Positions 32,428-34,052 of a stretch of 34,052 nucleotides of DNA are shown here, piece by piece (position 1 is the first letter of the stretch; the number at the start of each line of letters is the position of its first letter). The translations under genes and the position numbers were made by a program. Source of the stretch: Candidatus Thorarchaeota archaeon (GTDB lineage: Archaea; Asgardarchaeota; Thorarchaeia; Thorarchaeales; Thorarchaeaceae); the NCBI GenBank assembly GCA_004524595.1, contig SDOA01000037.1:1-34052 (forward strand). The letters are read 5' to 3'. The notes beneath the pieces are model-generated. The model was given only the letters and a program-made list of their open reading frames with translations, searched no databases and had not been told where the DNA came from.

Positions 32428-34052
32428 ATGAAACGTAAGCTTCTCAATATTGGACTGTCTATGATTGGTCCTGTCATGATGATTGTCATACTCACAATGC
32501 CAATAGGGCCTTTAACAGGCGGACTTGGTATCTTACAACCTTGGGGAGGTGTCTTTGATGTTGGACGGGGATTGAACGAACCCTTTGAGCAGACAATAAA
32601 ATTGCAGGGTCTTGAAGATGATGTTGTCATCTTAATTGACCAATATGGTGTCCCTCATATTTATGCGGAGAATATCGTTGATGCTTATGTTGGTCTTGGA
32701 TATATGCATGCTAAAGACCGTCTCTTCCAAATGGTTATTCAAAATCGATTAGCTTCTGGGAGAATCAGTGAGATTGTCGGAGCATATGCAAACAGCTCTG
32801 ATAAGATGTATAGGACTATCGGATTGAAACGAGCTGCTCAAGTGAGTCTAGATTGGTTCATTGATAATGCAGACATATATCCGGAAGCTCAATACGCTCT
32901 AGACCTTATGGAAGGACAGGTAGCTGGAATTAATCATTTTATTGAACGGATGACGAGTGAGAATACGCCTATCGAATTCAAACTTCTAGGGATAAAACCA
33001 GAAGCATGGACAATGCTTGATATGTTCATAGGGGCTTCTTTCATAACTTGGGGACTAACCGGAGATTTTGATGACCTGAAGCGATTATGGCTTAAAGAAA
33101 ATATTGCCAATGATACATTATGCGATGCTCTCTATCCTGATATTATGCCATATACAAACTTTACAATCAGTGAGCAGACTAATCTCAATATTTCAGAATA
33201 TTCTGATGCTCCTGGTGGTTATCCCGCACCTATTGTCCCGCTATTGAGTGTTCAAGAAAATCTACCAACAATCGAGAAGCAGAAATTAGATTTCTTACTT
33301 AGTGAGCTCACTGCAGTTGTAGATCCATATGGACTCAAGGATACATTTGGAAGCAACAATTGGGCAGTCACTGGTTCTAAATCAGCCACAGGTTTTCCAA
33401 TTCTTTGCATGGATGCTCATATGCCTTTAACAGCTCCGAATCTCGTCTATGAGGCACATATCTCTGTACCCGGTGAGCTGAATGTCCGTGGCATCACATT
33501 ACCTGGAATGCCCTCTATTGAGGCGGGTTTCAATGATTATCTTGCTTGGGGTTTTACAAATGGTGGGGTTGATGTCTTAGACATCTTTGTTGAGCAGTTG
33601 AATCCTGAAAATGTAAGTGAGTATTTCTATAATAGTGAATATCATTCATTTGAGGTCATCGAGGAACACATTCATACTTTGGAGGGTATAACAATCCCAT
33701 TTGAAGTGAAGGTCTCAGTACATGGACCTTTGATTGATGGTATTGTGGAACAGGTTGAAGGGAGTGTAAGTAACCTTGCAATGAATTGGACAGGAAATGG
33801 TGTGAGTCACTTGATTATGGCAGCTTTGCAATTCAATAAAGCCACCAATATGCAAGAATTCTTTGATGCTATCTACTGGTGGGACAACCCAGTTTTCAAC
33901 TTTGCATATGCAGATAATGAGAATAATATCGCTATGACAGTATGCGGTAGATTTCCGATACGAAGTGGATACAGTGGACTCTATCCTGTGACAGCTCTCA
34001 ATGACTCCGTTGGGATGGTAAGTAACATTCCCTTTGCACACTTGCCTCGTGA
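32428..34052 (+). CDS. Penicillin acylase family (S45) Ntn hydrolase, 3' end cut by window edge
   Basis: 541 codons are open to the window edge from an ATG at 32428 with GAGGAAGGA upstream. An N-terminal hydrophobic stretch (5-30) is a signal peptide or anchor, so the enzyme probably acts outside. Residues 70-116 are the family's A-chain motif (DQYGVPHIYA, then GLGYMHAKDRLFQM, then ASGRISE). The self-cleavage site is FGSNNWAVTG, with nucleophile S309 expected to become the N-terminus of the B chain. Family members hydrolyse the amide bond of penicillins, acyl-homoserine lactones or other N-acyl compounds; the substrate is unknown. About 250 residues are probably missing at the C-terminus. Divergent from the TPR gene. 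Confidence 0.9.
   Translation, partial: MKRKLLNIGLSMIGPVMMIVILTMPIGPLTGGLGILQPWGGVFDVGRGLNEPFEQTIKLQGLEDDVVILIDQYGVPHIYAENIVDAYVGLGYMHAKDRLFQMVIQNRLASGRISEIVGAYANSSDKMYRTIGLKRAAQVSLDWFIDNADIYPEAQYALDLMEGQVAGINHFIERMTSENTPIEFKLLGIKPEAWTMLDMFIGASFITWGLTGDFDDLKRLWLKENIANDTLCDALYPDIMPYTNFTISEQTNLNISEYSDAPGGYPAPIVPLLSVQENLPTIEKQKLDFLLSELTAVVDPYGLKDTFGSNNWAVTGSKSATGFPILCMDAHMPLTAPNLVYEAHISVPGELNVRGITLPGMPSIEAGFNDYLAWGFTNGGVDVLDIFVEQLNPENVSEYFYNSEYHSFEVIEEHIHTLEGITIPFEVKVSVHGPLIDGIVEQVEGSVSNLAMNWTGNGVSHLIMAALQFNKATNMQEFFDAIYWWDNPVFNFAYADNENNIAMTVCGRFPIRSGYSGLYPVTALNDSVGMVSNIPFAHLPR

Noticed and set aside
33715..34041. Minus-strand frame of 108 codons near the right edge
   Set aside because: It lies wholly inside the penicillin-acylase reading frame on the plus strand and has no recognisable protein features.

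Overview
This window looks archaeal and is best explained as an Asgard archaeon, probably Thorarchaeia-like; the lineage is inferred from gene content and was not tested. The support is TATA-type promoters with short leaders, GTG/TTG starts with GGAGG-type ribosome sites, an oligopeptide-binding protein with a C-terminal membrane anchor, a 50-residue archaeal-style Cys-rich protein, and a PARP-type zinc finger, a domain otherwise typical of eukaryotes. The DNA is AT-rich. I saw no rRNA, tRNA, CRISPR array, insertion sequence or phage gene.

Layout. 1-1.6 kb: three minus-strand genes (partial membrane protein, PARP-type zinc-finger protein, small coiled-coil protein). 1.75-6.3 kb: a membrane histidine kinase without a response regulator, then two tandem MuiA-like (DUF4140/DUF4139) paralogues. 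6.3-8.6 kb: an M20 metallopeptidase facing away from an unrecognised gene. 8.7-15.2 kb: a complete oligopeptide ABC importer, with the binding protein on its own terminated unit followed by two permeases and two ATPases; one permease has a large extra membrane domain. 15.2-20.8 kb: a 50-residue zinc-type protein, an MFS transporter, a class I GAPDH, an amidohydrolase with a small membrane zinc-ribbon protein, and a second MFS transporter. 20.9-28 kb: two acyltransferase-3 membrane proteins, a DinB-fold protein, a DUF362 ferredoxin protein and two orphan OppD-like ATPases. One of these ATPases has lost key catalytic residues and follows what looks like a permease remnant. 28.2-30.5 kb: two tandem AOTCase-like carbamoyltransferases with different substrate-site motifs. 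30.6-34 kb: a TPR protein diverging from a penicillin-acylase-family Ntn hydrolase that runs off the window.

How the genes fit together. Much of the window concerns uptake and breakdown of peptides and amides: the Opp importer and its orphan ATPases, the M20 peptidase, the amidohydrolase and the penicillin acylase. That suits a heterotrophic, peptide-using lifestyle, but the link is inference. There is no obvious defence island or single new multi-gene system. The items most worth following are the PARP-finger protein, the degenerate orphan ATPase with its permease remnant, the paired carbamoyltransferases, the extended permease and the overlooked 50-residue protein. Start codons were chosen from ribosome sites and TATA positions and differ from the longest reading frame in several genes. 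Alignments and homology statements are by eye.
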